64,000 nucleotides of DNA from Limnanthes douglasii subsp. nivea (lineage: Eukaryota > Streptophyta > Magnoliopsida > Brassicales > Limnanthaceae), in contig JAUPFV010000005.1 in assembly GCA_036936605.1 (NCBI GenBank), positions 58,114,742-58,178,741 of the forward strand, written 5' to 3'. Position 1 is the first letter of the stretch. Every line of letters starts with the position of its first letter. Under the pieces are notes generated by a model that did no database searches, was not told the DNA's origin, and worked only from the letters and a program-made list of their open reading frames with translations. Position numbers and translations under genes: made by a program. Below are positions 42,790-55,431 of this stretch, piece by piece.

Positions 42790-44877
42790 AAAGCAAAGGA
42801 AAGCGGTATAAAAGAATAAAAGAAGATACTGCACTTTCTCGTTAACCTCATTAGTCACCACTCGAGATAGCAACTTTGACTACAGTACCAACAACTTAAT
42901 CATGGTTGATGTTCTTCCGAAGCTTCTTGCCATTAAAAATGTCCTTAAAAGGTTTCAAGATTTGGGAATTCTAGTGGAACCACCTACAAGAACAATATTT
43001 TTGTCCATCTTTGCATCCTTCAAACACTTCTCAATCGGCTCTATACACTTCCTAAATAGATCCATGTTAAGTTCCTAAAATCTAGCACGGGTGATGGGGG
43101 ATTAGAAATAAATTCCCTCGTACAAAGATTCAATCTTGATTGTTATTTGAGAAGTTGAGGATAAAACCCTTTTTTCCCTCTCAGAAGTAGTTTTCAATCT
43201 CCAAGAGCTCTAGTGTTACCGATAATATATTCCTTGTTCTTCCTTTTAAATTGCTGAACGAATTGGTCCACCATTATATTGTCAAAATTATCACCACCAA
43301 GGGGTGTCTCCAAGAGTTTCCTTCACTTCAAAGATACCCTATCGTGAGAAGAGAGGCAACAAAATTACCACCGCCAGAGATAAAAAATCAACACATTCTC
43401 CTCACCGACACTTCTAGCTTTTTTTATCAAGATAATAGGCAATGACGGTTGCAGTGGGTTCTTTGATAAAACGCATAACATTTAGACCTGCAATAGCACC
43501 GGTATCCTTTGTGGCCTGACGCTGGTAGTAATTGAAGTATGCTCGTACAGTGACCACCACATTCTTGATTGCATAACTAAGATAAGAATGGACAATCTCA
43601 AGGATGGTAACGAGAACCATGTATGAGATCTCCTCTACTGCAAATTGTTTCTTCTCACCTAAGTGTTTAACACATATAATTGGCTTCTCAGCTAGTCCAG
43701 AGATAGCCTTGAATGACACAATACCATTTCATTTTGAACATAAGCTATTGATTAGTCTCTTGGAAACTATTAAGATTTAATATAAATTAGTTATAAAAAT
43801 AGCATGTGGTGTAAAATCATGAACTATGACAATAAACAATCTAATAGAAAGAGAATTGAAAAGAGAAAATCAAAATATCAAAGTTTAAACAACAGACTAT
43901 GCAACAACATTGCAAATAGAAATCAAACCAATGCCACTACCAATCAGATTAGAGAAGTGAACAAGTTACAAGTCCATTACTTTAAATCCTTATACTTATG
44001 TTAAATTCTTATACTTATGTCGGTGACCTTCTTTAAGCAATACATGGAAAGTTCACAGGTTAACCGTTCATTTAGTAACACATATCAACACATATTCAGA
44101 TGATAGAGTTCATATAAAATTACTTGCTAAATATCACCATTAGTCTTTATTTTTCGGGTTTGTTTCAAACTAGTTTTTTGTGGTCACTTTTGTCTCCTAG
44201 TAGTCTCTCATGTTTTAAAATTTTGCATTTTAGTCCTTTCGCGTGTAATTAACTACACTAAAACTGAAACTTTGTAGAAACATAAGAGAATATTTAGTGA
44301 CATTGAAAAACTATTTGGTGATAGTGGATAATCATAAAACTCTAAAATACAAAAAATTTGGAACATTTGAAATATGTCTTATACAAAAGTAAACATAGAG
44401 GACTAAAGTGCAACATTGTTAAAACATGAAGGACTAATGATAATTTTTAGCTTCGAATTACTATATTCCTACTCTAATCCAAATCCATCGGACTATTAAG
44501 AAGACAAATAATTTTTTCATACTTTGATCAATATTTTCACAAACTAAATATAAGCATAATTAATAATGTCGATTGCATGACGTAATATAGACAGTATACG
44601 AATTCTATCTTATAAGAAAACAACAAAATCAAACCTATATAGCATCTAAAACACAAGTTCTAAAAGAATTTAAAGAGTTTATATTCATAATTTTGAAATG
44701 AATGAGTAAGATTGTACCAAAGATGATGTTGATAGAGCAATTTGATTATTCGCAACATCACCGATCAAACACTCACGGTCAGCAAAGACAACGTTGGATG
44801 GGATTGTCCTATTTCCTTGGTCATTGACGATGATATCTCCACGGTCATGCTGCAAGATAATACCGATTGCCGACCCT
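42790..44877 (-). pseudogene. HSP70 pseudogene with intron (U1)
   Basis: Minus strand. Exon 1 44877-44718 (QHDR, NDQGN and [10 protein letters not shown] regions; a ten-base gap removes the MNP codons). Intron 44717-43767, with TATAG- or AATAG-type 3' end. Exon 2 from 43766: [76 protein letters not shown] (43719-43414), [38 protein letters not shown] residues, [13 protein letters not shown], and NEKVQYLLL near 42810. It covers roughly the nucleotide-binding domain and the start of the linker (LLLLDVTPLSLG in the family). It lacks start, substrate domain and EEVD end. Frameshifted; dead. Confidence 0.92.
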
Positions 44878-45484
44878 TTTTTACTTGGATTAAAAAATAG
44901 TTAGTCATCAGAATTGGTTACCTCTTGCAAAACAACAAAATATGGTCTCTGAAATTGGTTACCTATTGCAAAATGTGGCATGTGATATTCAAATTGATCC
45001 TTTTTTGTTCTAAATATGTCTGCAGCATATTTGAAACCTAAATTTATGAACATATTCCATATCTAAATTACTCGTCTCCTCGAATTTACTATTTCTCTTA
45101 AAAGAATTACAATTTCCCTTACCATTTTAACCTTTTAAAAATATCACTAAACCCTAACGATTTTAAATCATTGTTCGATTTTGATATTGATAGTTTGGGG
45201 AATGAAAAGTAGGAATGTAAAATCTAGGTTCGAAATAACTTTGGGTGAGTTATTTAACTTCCTGTTTCGCTTACCGGAAATTTAAAAATTGAAATTACCC
45301 AAAATTTAATATTCGAAATTGATAAGTCCTGGCAATTTTTTCATTTGAACGAAAATTGACAAACGATTTGTTTTTTAAAAAAAACTGATAAAAGAAGAGC
45401 TGATAAAAAATGAACGAAATAAAAAAAATTGATAGAGGATATAACCTTTCTCCTCTCCTACGTGGAACAATGGGATGAAGGACA
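44878..45484. other. AT-rich spacer between HSP70 and SINE-B (U1)
   Basis: Matches U0 10680-11620 apart from U0-specific expansions. No open frame beyond chance; no promoter signal recognised. Confidence 0.5.
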
Positions 45485-45694
45485 CCCCCAAGGGATAGCC
45501 GAGTTGGTTGAGTATGTCATGCTTGTGACCAAAGGTCATGAGTTCAAATCCCTCTACATGCGCTTTCTCGGCTGAACTTGTCACTTTGTGTGGTTTACCT
45601 TCTGTCGCTGGTTTGCAGGCTATCGCGTCAGACTGAAGGTTTACCCTGAGCGCACTCATTAATAACGGCTGCGGCTTCCCTCCGATTTTTTTTT
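45485..45694 (+). mobile_element. SINE-B, tRNA-derived (U1)
   Basis: Same tRNA-like head as SINE-A (TAGCCGAGTTGG and GGTTCAAATCC-type box B), longer body ending CTGAGCGCACTCATTAATAA, GCGGCTTCCCTCCGAT and a T run. The empty site is visible in U0 at 11618-11636, where ACAATTGGATGAA is followed directly by CTGGCTTG. Flanks GGATGAAGGA and GGAGGAGTGG look like a decayed target duplication. Confidence 0.85.
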
Positions 45695-46565
45695 GGAGGA
45701 GTGGCTTGTTAAGCTTGTTTTTTACTCTATCCACAGCGATAATATTTGTGTGTATAAAACACCCTTCTTATTCTGTGTATGTTTCTATGGTTATTATCTA
45801 GGCTAGAGATCGATGAGAATTGATGGTGTGCTATAGAGATGTTTGGGAGTTAATTTATAGGAGAATTTGTATTCAACATGGTATAATAAGATTGACAAAT
45901 GACAGAATAAAGTTATATTTTTCCTTTTTTCTTTTTTAAATGCACCCTAAAAGTTTTAATGGTGTAAAATAGCCCTTTAATTATATAGGTTTTGTTCTAA
46001 ACATAACTTCATAATGCCTCCTTACTAAAACTAAAGGCATCATTTAGAATTTAAAATAAAATATTAGTACTTCTTTATTATTTACACTCAAAATTATATG
46101 TATATTATACATATATATATATATATACATAATATATTTATATAAGGAAGGTAAGCATGCATTTATTTAAATGGATTCTTTCACCATTTAGTCAAAATAT
46201 TTATTAGCAGATTTTAATAAAATAACCCCCTCTTATAGTAAGGTAAGATTTGAAATAGACCATTAAGTCTTATTGGTTGGGAGTTTAGTACTTATAAATT
46301 ATTACAATGAAATATTTAAAAATAAAATAAATCTAAGGGTTTTATAACAGATTTCAAAAATATAAAAATAAGGGTTATTTTCTTTACCATACAAAAATAT
46401 GATTTAATTTATTTTTAGTCCAATTTTAGATGATTTTTAGTTATTATAGTTTATTAAAATGTTTTGAAGTTGTTTTGATATAAGTTTTGTTTAATATCAA
46501 ATTCATCCTTATTTATTTACTCATTCTAATTTTAAGTTTATGCGTCTTCTTTGGCAACAGCAGAC
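45695..46565. other. Spacer between SINE-B and MTHFR (U1)
   Basis: AT-rich, matching U0 11637-12164 and 17871-18188. It contains the site that received the LINE in U0 (around 46267) and a short AT microsatellite at 46108-46125. No coding signal. Confidence 0.5.
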
Positions 46566-47337
46566 GTGAAAGTGAAGGTGATAAAGAATATTCGGTCTAT
46601 AATAGAGGAAAACAAAATAAATTTCTCCTTCGAATTTTTATCTTCCAAAATGGAAGATGTAGTCGACAACATGTTTGAGAGAATGGGCCAGATGATATAT
46701 CACAATACTACCTTCTACGACATCACTTGAGGCGCTTATAGACGCACCAATGATCTAACTCGTGAACAAGATGATGAACATTGTACGTGATCGAGAAGAT
46801 CAATCACGCTCTCGAGACTATAAACTCAAATGGATCAAGACTGTACTAGCGCTTCAAAGTGATCCTCTTAACGGACTAGATAAGTTTGAGTAGGTCGTTG
46901 GTGGATTTGATTGTGCTCTTGATTTGGTAACCATATGAGATCCAAATATGGTGATATATCTTACCGTAGTGATATATCTTATTTGAAGCACAAGTATGTA
47001 GCTCATTAGCCTACTTATATTGTGTTTGCTTCATTGTTTTGCTTTTATAATTTGGTTATTATTATTTTTATTGACTTTCTAACCTCATGAAGTGTGTGGC
47101 ACATTAGAATTATACGTAAATATTTTACTTTCTTAAGATTTATTTATTTTCTTTTTTTATAGATTGATGCGGTAGCAGATCTTAGTGTTACCCATCCGTT
47201 TTACCACACTGATATTTTTCTGAAGTTTGTGAATGATTGTCTTAAATTGGGAATTACTTGGCCTACTGTCCTTGGTATTATACCCATTAATGAACACAAG
47301 GGGTTCATTCGTACGTATTAGTTTCTGCGAGAGAAAG
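46566..47337 (+). pseudogene. MTHFR pseudogene (U1)
   Basis: Exon 1 (46566-46993) reads [40 protein letters not shown] and FYDIT, then the GGFDCALDLV-equivalent in other frames, and SDISYLKHK. It joins KYG directly to SDISY, so the YFGITVAGYP exon end, the intron and part of the next exon seen in the 29-kb copy are deleted. Intron about 46994-47162, with TTTATAG at its end. Exon 2 (47163-47337): [20 protein letters not shown] and [32 protein letters not shown], then a stop, ending before GTAATG. Sequence from 47338 to about 47850 continues as in the 29-kb copy but is unassigned. Dead; C-terminal half absent. Confidence 0.88.
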
Positions 47338-47859
47338 GTAATGGTCTCTTTTCAGATTCATATGTACATATGGGTTTTTCGATTCTTGTGATATATGTTT
47401 TATATAAATAACGTTAGAGATACTATAGGGACACTTTGGTTGGCTTATAAGAAACTATGATGTTATTGTTAAAAGTGATAAATGTGGGAAGATGGTAAAG
47501 GTAGACCAAAGTTTCAACTAAATATCATTATGTATTATTGCTAGAGTCGACATTTTGTTAGTATAAGAAATCAAATTACTAGGTGATCTTATATTCATTC
47601 CTGATATCAAATTCCAATAGGTAGATGGAGATACTAGTACCAATGACATAATTATGTTTTTGGCAATTCGGTTTTCTAGATTACTATTTATATATATTTT
47701 TAAATGTAACGAGGCATTAGAGCTTCAAGTATTTCTTAGTGTGGTAAGTTTGAATGCGGAATTCAATTTTTCATTTGTTAAATTTTCTGGGATACCTACT
47801 ATATTTTAGCGTTCCATTATAACATAAGTCGTTTACCTGCCAACTATTCGAGTTCTCCT

Positions 47860-48171
47860 TTCACTTCCTTAGAGGAAGAGTAAGAGTCGTAAGGAAGATA
47901 AAAGAAAGTGTAAGTTAAAGAGAAGCTAGGGTTTTAAGTGGAGACGAAAATGAAAATTAATAAAGGTTTATATAGAATAGTGGTGGTGAAATCATGTTTT
48001 TAGTATATTTGAATCATCTTATATGGCACAGTCGATTGTTTTGAATACACTCTACGTGTTTTGAGCTATTTAAATCAGTGGATCGTATTTCGATTATGTT
48101 TTTTTTAGTTTTTGGATTTCAACGTCCGATCAAGATCTCTAGCCTTGACGATTTTTATAAATTAATTATGG
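47860..48171. other. Unassigned sequence up to the LTR (U1)
   Basis: Runs to the LTR edge at 48172. A short basic frame (KSKSRKEDKRKCK, about 47870) is present in U1 and U2 but I do not recognise it. It is the host-side flank of the gypsy 3' LTR. Confidence 0.4.
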
Positions 48172-48488
48172 TGAGTTTGATTACTTGGATTGCCTAAGTC
48201 AATTGAGAGAAGTGAGATTATATAGAGAGAAATAGGTTTTAGAGAGAGAAAATCATATTATCAAAATGATCTATCTCAAAATGTCAACCATTTTATTAGA
48301 TCAGCCTAGGCCTTTATATAGAGGTGCAAAGACTTAGTTCTCAACTAAAAACAGTTACATAAAAGAGATGATTACACGATAGTCCCTCACTAAAATACAT
48401 AGTTCTAAATTGATCCTCTAACTTTACAATTTGTTATAAGAAGTTTTATTCTTTACATTTCAGTCCTCAAAGTTTCATTTCCGTATCA
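48172..48488 (-). mobile_element. Gypsy 3' LTR at the U1/U2 border, 317 bp
   Basis: Begins TGAGTTTGATTAC and ends CCGTATCA on plus; same length and sequence class as the G2 5' LTR at 26300-26616. The adjoining polypurine tract and aORF start lie to the right, so the internal side is to the right. Contains TATATAAAGG on minus (about 48320). Confidence 0.9.
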
Positions 48489-49001
48489 GTAGCCCCCTTA
48501 GTTCTCATGTATGTAAATGAATAAGAACTAACTAGCCTCGAACATATTCAGAGGTGAAGAAAATCCCCTTATCTATAATCTGAAGTGCTTCTAATAGGTT
48601 GTTATACCATAATTTATGTCAAATGCATCGAATATATTCATAGGTGAATAAAGACCTTTTAACGATAATTCGAATGGCTTTAGAGATGTTGTTTCACTTT
48701 AATTTCTGGCTTACACATCGAATTATTTTAATAAAAAATATTTTCCTCATATCAAGATTTGAAGAAGCAACGAAGTACATAGTGGCACTCTAGATACTCA
48801 GTCTATCTCTTGACAAATAATGACAACATTGACAGTAGGTCTGCCACTAGGCTCTCATAGCGTGACACGCATTCGATCCCTATCTATGTAACCGCTTCAA
48901 ATTCTGCCCAATCACTGTTCACCTCTTCCACTTCTCAATACTTCTTTTCTCTTCTTATACATAACACTGCGGGCCATTGTTTGTTTCACATAGAAAATTC
49001 C

Positions 49002-49915
49002 TTACGAGAGAAACTGCAAAAGTTAAAAATTTCTTTGCTATCTTCAACAGCTTCTTCAATCGATTGGCTACTTTCACCGAAAAATTCAAATTTTTTGTTC
49101 CATATTCAACTAGTTTATGAGAAAACATCCAAAGCCTAGAAGATCGAAATCCATAATTCCCAAAAAACCTAAATCTTCAAAATCAGATAACAATGTCTTC
49201 AGCGTTTAAGACTACCTCTGTATTAGTGAAAGGGCATACGAATACAGATCAACTGGATTAATAAGCAACGCTCTTCTTGGCTTGTCTACAAAGATAATAT
49301 ACTGCAGTAGCTTTGATCATTTCAAAAATCCTGTTTTTTCACCTTCTCATCTCAGAGAAGAAAGCCAATCATCAAAAACTCGAATACCAAAATCACCTCG
49401 AATCTCACCCTCCCTTACTGGATCATCATCTCGAATTAGTCGCAAAGTAAGAAAATCCTTACGAGAGAAACTGCAAAAGTTAAAAATTTCTTTGCTATCT
49501 TCAACAGCTTCTTCAATCTATTGGCTACTTTCACCGAAAAATTCAAATTTTTTGTTCCATATTCAACTAGTTTATGAGAAAACATCCAAAGCCTAGAAGA
49601 TCGAAATCCATAATTCCCAAAAAACCTAAATCTTCAAAATCAGATAACAATGTCTTCAGCGTTTAAGACTACCTCTGTATTAGTGAAAGGGCATACGAAT
49701 ACAGATCAACTGGATTAATAAGCAACGCTCTTCTTGGCTTGTCTACAAAGATAATATACTGCAGTAGCTTTGATCATTTCAAAAATCCTGTTTTTTCACC
49801 TTCTCATCTCAGAGAAGAAAGCCAATCATCAAAAACTCGAATACCAAAATCACCTCGAATCTCACCCTCCCTTACTGGATCATCATCTCGAATTAGTCGC
49901 AAAGTAAGAAAATCC
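49002..49915 (+). repeat. 457-bp tandem duplication inside U2
   Basis: TTACGAGAGAAACTGC starts at 49002 and 49459. The join reads GAAAATCCTTACG, where the flanks of a single copy read GAAAATTCCTTACG and GAAAATCCTCCTCG, so short homology (AAAATCC) is at the breakpoint. The first copy has CAATCGATTGG like U1; the second has CAATCTATTGG like U3. Confidence 0.95.
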
Positions 49916-50080
49916 TCCTCGAAAAATTCCGAAGAGACTCCTTCGTTAACGAACCTTCTAAAAACTTATCCTCGTCGAACTCCGAAAAAAAAAATACTTT
50001 TATAGCAACGGGAGATGATGTCGACGTCACCTCAAATCCATCAACCACTTCTCTTCCCCTGAGGGAGATTGTTGAAACAA
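49117..50080 (+). pseudogene. aORF 5' end in U2, partly duplicated
   Basis: ATG at 49117 as in U1 (basic MRKHPKPRRSK start, TAA after FSV). The 457-bp duplication repeats the start and the YCSSFDHFKNPVF segment, so the first copy runs into a false end (…KVRKSLREKLQKL) and the second restarts at about 49574 and reaches the Ser-rich part (to 50005). Confidence 0.6.
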
Positions 50081-50862
50081 CGAATCGGCTCAAAATAATC
50101 CCTAAAACGATCCTCCTCAACTTATGTACGAAATCTAGAGATAGATTTGATGTTGAATATGTGTATCAAATTAATTCAAATTTCGTCTCAAATTGGTCGG
50201 ATGTGTGTTTCATGTCGGTTAAAATTTCATGTTTGTTTAACTATCGGGTTTGTATCGGGGGTTGATTGAAATTCTGTGTCAAACAGATCGGGTTTGTGTC
50301 AAACATGTGTTTCGTGTTTCCGTGTTGGTAACAATTTCGTATTAAATAGATCAGATTCGCATCCAATATGTTGTTAATAGGTCAAGTTCGTCTATTTAAA
50401 CTTAACATAAAGTTTGAATTGTGTCGGATTATTATTCACGTGTTTTAAAATTCCGATTGATCAAACCTAATACAAACACGACCCGGAACCAAACATTGAC
50501 AACCTAAATATAAATAATATTTTTTCTCTAGATCTATGTATATATTTCTTAAAATGTTTATTCCAAAAGTATTTGTTTTTTCTCATTATTTTATTATTAG
50601 TATTTTTTTTATCCATGAGATTATAACTATTTTTCATATCCATATAATATTATATAATATAATATATAATTTATTTAATATTTTTTATAACAAAATAAAA
50701 ATAAAATATTAAAAAAAACACAAAACAATCCTAAATCGAATAGCGGTTGGAATTTAAATTAAAACCAAATGAAATCTAAACAAAATGTCAAAATTAAATG
50801 TTGAAATCTAAATTAAAACAAAAAAAACAAAAACAAAACAACTTATAAAAAAAATGTACATG

Positions 50863-51034
50863 CCCCCAAGGGATAGCCGAGTTGGTTGAGTAAGACGTGC
50901 TTGTGACCAAAGGTCATGGGTTCGAGTCCCTCTACATACGCTTTCTCGGCTAAGCCTCTCACCTTGTGTGTTTTACCTTCTGGCTTGGTTTGCATGCTAT
51001 TGCGTCAGACTGAGGGTTTACCCCGGAAAAATAA
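50863..51034 (+). mobile_element. SINE-A (U2)
   Basis: Orthologous to 41987-42158, with the same flanks and only a few differences, for example AAAGGTCATGGG where U1 has AAAGGACATGGG. Confidence 0.85.
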
Positions 51035-51398
51035 ATTACATTAAAACAAATCAAATTATAATATATTTTGTCTATTTATTTTATAAATAAATTATATTCT
51101 ATTTAAATATAAACAAATGTGTTATTTTTATATTATTACTAGAAAGACAACTCAAAATAAGCAAGATCTCTTGCAGCTTTCCTTACTATAAGCACAAAAT
51201 ATCTCGATGAAAACATTAAAAGTTTCCTTGATAAAATAAAAATAAAAAAATTATCTTTTACCGGGGACATGTTCGGTCTCTCTAGTCTATGTAGTATCCA
51301 GTTGAATATTTTTTTAAGATTCAGTTTTATTTTTTTAATTAATGTTCAATTATATTGTTGAATGAGGAGATTCCAATGTTCTTTCAGTGAAAACTTGA

Positions 51399-51644
51399 TG
51401 TTGTTATGAAGCCCAAGTTCATGGTGCACGCAATGGATTTAACTTATATTATAAATACGATAGCCATGCATATTTTTACATGCTTTCCTGATTGGCGACT
51501 AGAATCTTTTTTGGGTATAAAAACAACCGATAAAGATTCTAGCCGCAACTAGAAAAGCATGTAAATAAATACGTGACAATTATATTTACCGCATAAATTG
51601 ATAACAACCAATGAGTGCACCATGAAGTTGGACTTTATAACAAA
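51399..51644. repeat. Long imperfect hairpin (U2)
   Basis: Same arms and loop as in U1 (42523-42768); a few arm substitutions, pairing largely kept. Confidence 0.8.
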
Positions 51645-51669
51645 AGAAGATAAACTTTTGTTTCCAAAG

Positions 51670-53753
51670 CAAAGGAAAGAGGTATAAAAGAATAAAAGAA
51701 GATACTGCACTTTCTCGTTAACCTCATTAGTCACCACTCGAGATAGCAACTTTGACTACAGTACCAACAACTTAATCATGGTTGATGTTCTTCCGAATCT
51801 TCTTGCCATTAAAAATGTCCTTAAAAGGTTTCAAGATTTGGGAATTCTAGTGGAACCACCTACAAGAACAATATTTTTGTCCATCTTTGCATCCTTCAAA
51901 CACTTCTCAATCGGCTCTATACACTTCCTAAATAGATCCATGTTAAGTTCCTAAAATCTAGCACGGGTGATGGGGGATTTGAAATAAATTCCCTCGTACA
52001 AAGATTCAATCTTGATTGTTATTTGAGAAGTTGAGGATAAAACCCTTTTTTCTCTCTCAGAAGTAGTTTTCAATCTCCAAGAGCTCTAGTGTTACCGATA
52101 ATATATTCCTTGTTCTTCCTCTTAAATTGCTGAACGAATTGGTCCACCATTATATTGTCAAAATTATCACCACCAAGGGGTGTCTCCAAAAGTTTCCTTC
52201 ACTTCAAAGATACCCTATCGTGAGAAGAGAGGCAACAAAATTACCACCGCCAGAGATAAAAAATCAACACATTCTCCTCACCGACACTTCTAGCTTTTTT
52301 TATCAAGATAATAGGCAATGACGGTTGCAGTGGGTTCTTTGATAAAACGCATAACATTTAGACCTGCAATAGCACCGGTATCCTTTGTGGCCTGACGCTG
52401 GTAGTAATTGAAGTATGCTCGTACAGTGACCACCACATTCTTGATTGCATAACTAAGATAAGAATGGACAATCTCAAGGATGGTAACGAGAACCATGTAT
52501 GAGATCTCCTCTACTGCAAATTGTTTCTTCTCACCTAAGTGTTTAACACATATAATGGGCTTCTCAGCTAGTCCAGAGATAGCCTTGAATGACACAATAC
52601 CATTTCATTTTGAACATAAGCTATTGATTAGTCTCTTGGAAACTATTAAGATTTAATATAAATTAGTTATAAAAATAACATGTGGTGTAAAATCATGAAC
52701 TATGACAATAAACAATCTAATAGAAAGAGAATTAAAAAGAGAAAATCAAAATATCAAAGTTTAAACAATAGACTATGCAACAACATTGCAAATAGAAATC
52801 AAACCAATGCCACTACCAATCAGATTAGAGAAGTGAACAAGTTACAAGTCCATTAATTTAAATCCTTATACTTATGTTAAATTCTTATACTTATGTCGGT
52901 GACCTTCTTTAAGCAATACATGGAAAGTTCACAGGTTAACTGTTCATTTAGTAACACATATCAACACATATTCAGATGATAGAGTTCATATAAAATTACT
53001 TGCTAAATATCACCATTAGTCTTTATTTTTCGGGTTTGTTTCAAACTAGTTTTCTGTGGTCACTTTTGTCTCCTAGTAGTCCCTTATGTTTTAAAATTTT
53101 GCATTTTAGTCCTTTCGCGTGTAATTAACTAGACTAAAACTGAAACTTTGTAGAAACATAAGAGAATATTTAGTGACATTGAAAAACTATTTGGTGATAG
53201 TGGATAAACATAAAACTCTAAAATACAAAAAATTTGGAACATTTGAAATATGTCTTATACAAAAGTAAACATAGAGGACAAAAGTGCAACATTGTTAAAA
53301 CATGAAGGACTAATGATAATTTTTAGCTTCGAATTACTATATTCCTACTCTAATCCAAATCCATCGGACTATTAAGAAGACAAATAATTTTTTCATACTT
53401 TGATCTATATTTTCACAAACTAAATATAAGCATAATTAATAATGTCGATTGCATGACGTAATATAGATAGTATACGAATTCTATCTTATAAGAAAACAAC
53501 AAAATCAAACCTATATAGCATCTAAAACACAAGTTCTAAAAGAATTTAAAGAGTTTATATTCATAATTTTGAAATGAATGAGTAAGATTGTACCAAAGAT
53601 GATGTTGATAGAGCAATTTGATTATTCGCAACATCACCGATCAAACACTCACGGTCAGCAAAGACAACGTTGGATGGGGTTGTCCTATTTCCTTGGTCAT
53701 TGACGATGATATCTCCACAGTCATGCTGCAAGATAATACCGATTGCCGACCCT
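51670..53753 (-). pseudogene. HSP70 pseudogene with intron (U2)
   Basis: Exon 1 53753-53594, intron 53593-52643, exon 2 from 52642. The 52595-52290 frame is the same 101-residue HSP70 segment as in U1 ([20 protein letters not shown]). The same disabling changes as U1 show that decay preceded the tandem amplification. Confidence 0.92.
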
Positions 53754-54361
53754 TTTTTACTTGGATTAAAAAATAGTTAGTCATCAGAATTGGTTACCTC
53801 TTGCAAAACAACAAAATATGGTCTCCGAAATTGATTACCTATTGCAAAATGTGGCATGTGATATTCAAATTGATCCTTTTTTGTTCTAAATATGTCTGCA
53901 GCATATTTGAAACCTAAATTTATGAACATATTCCATATCTAAATTACTCGTCTCCTCGAATTTACTATTTCTCTTAAAAGAATTACAATTTCCCTTACCA
54001 TTTTAACCTTTTAAAAATATCACTAAACCCTAACGAATTAAATCATTGTTCGATTTTGATATTGATAGTTTGGGGAATGAAAAGTTAGGAATGTAAAATC
54101 TAGGTTCGAAATAACTTTGGGTGAGTTATTTAACTTTCTGTTTCGCTTACCGGAAATTTAAAAATTGAAATTACCCAAAATTTAATATTCGAAATTGATA
54201 AGTCCTGGCAATTTTTTCATTTGAACGAAAATCGACAAACGATTTGTTTTTTTAAAAAAAACTGATAAAAGAAGAGCTGATAAAAAATGAACGAAATAAA
54301 AAAACTTGATAGAGGATATAACCTTTCTCCTCTCCTACGTGGAACAATGGTATGAAGAACA

Positions 54362-54567
54362 CCCCCAAGGGATAGCCGAGTTGGTTGAGTATGTCATGCT
54401 TGTGACCAAAGGTCATGAGTTCGAATCCCTCTACATGCGCTTTCTCGGCTGAACCTGTCACCTTGTGTGGTTTACCTTCTGTCGCTGGTTTGCAGGCTAT
54501 CGCGTCAGATTGAAGGTTTACCCTGAGCGCACTCATTAATGGATGCGGCTTCCCTCCGATTTTTTTT
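54362..54567 (+). mobile_element. SINE-B (U2)
   Basis: Orthologous to 45485-45694; a few bases lost near the 3' end (ATTAATGGATGCGG). Confidence 0.85.
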
Positions 54568-55431
54568 GGAGGAGTGGTTTGTTAAGCTTGTTTTTTACTC
54601 TATCCACAGCGATAATATTTGTGTGTATAAAACACCCTTCTTATTCTGTGTATGTTTCTATGGTTATTATCTAGGCTAGAGATCGATGAGAATTGATGGT
54701 GTGCTATAGAGATGTCTGGGAGTTAATTTATAGGAGAATTTGTATTCAACATGGTATAATAAGATTGACAAATGACAGAATAAAGTTATATTATTCCTTT
54801 TTTCTTTTTTAAATGCACCCTTAAAGTTTTAATGGTGTAAAATAGCCCTTTAATTATATAGGTTTTGTTCTAAACATAACTTCATAATGCCTCCTTACTA
54901 AAACTAAAGGCATCATTTAGAATTTAAAATGAAATATTAGTACTTCTTTATTATTTACACTCAAAATTATATGTATATTATACATATATATATACATAAT
55001 ATATTTATATAAGGAAGGTAAGCATGCATTTATTTAAATGGATTCTTTCACCATTTAGTCAAAATATTTATTAGCAGATTTTAACAAAATAACCCCCTCT
55101 TATGGTAAGGTAAGATTTGAAATAGACCATTAAGTCTTATTGGTTGGGAGTTTAGTACTTATAAATTATTACAATGAAATATTTAAAAATAAAATAAATC
55201 TAAGGGTTTTATAACGTATTTCAAAAATATAAAAATAAGGGTTATTTTCTTTACCATACAAAAATATGATTTAATTTATTTTTAGTTCAATTTTAGATGA
55301 TTTTTAGTTATTAGAGTTTATTAAAATGTTTTGAAGTTGTTTTGATATAAGTTTTGTTTAATATCAAATTCACCCTTATTTATTTACTCATTCTAATTTT
55401 AAGTTTATGCGTCTTCTTCGACAACAGCAGA

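Larger units (their letters stand above)
39981..48401 (+). repeat. Large tandem unit U1 (8421 bp)
   Basis: Head-to-tail with U2 and U3; measured from GTTCTAAATTGATCC (39981, 48402, 57277). Contents in order: LTR end, polypurine tract, ~91-bp repeats, aORF start, junction at about 41275 to the right half of the hAT-like element, SINE-A, hairpin, HSP70 pseudogene (minus), SINE-B, MTHFR pseudogene (plus), next LTR. Copies look very similar by eye with scattered substitutions and small indels, so amplification was recent. Confidence 0.95.

Noticed and set aside
43414..43719. Functional HSP70 gene
   Set aside because: The 101-residue frame is clearly HSP70, but start, substrate domain and end are missing and neighbouring segments are in other frames with stops.
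45375..45734. 119-residue minus frame over SINE-B (also 54252 and 62609)
   Set aside because: It runs through the SINE in antisense; similarity between copies reflects the repeat, not a gene.
46487..46678. 63-residue plus frame near the MTHFR start (also 55354)
   Set aside because: A shadow frame; the homologous reading (VKVIKNIRS, INFSFEF) is in another frame of the same bases.
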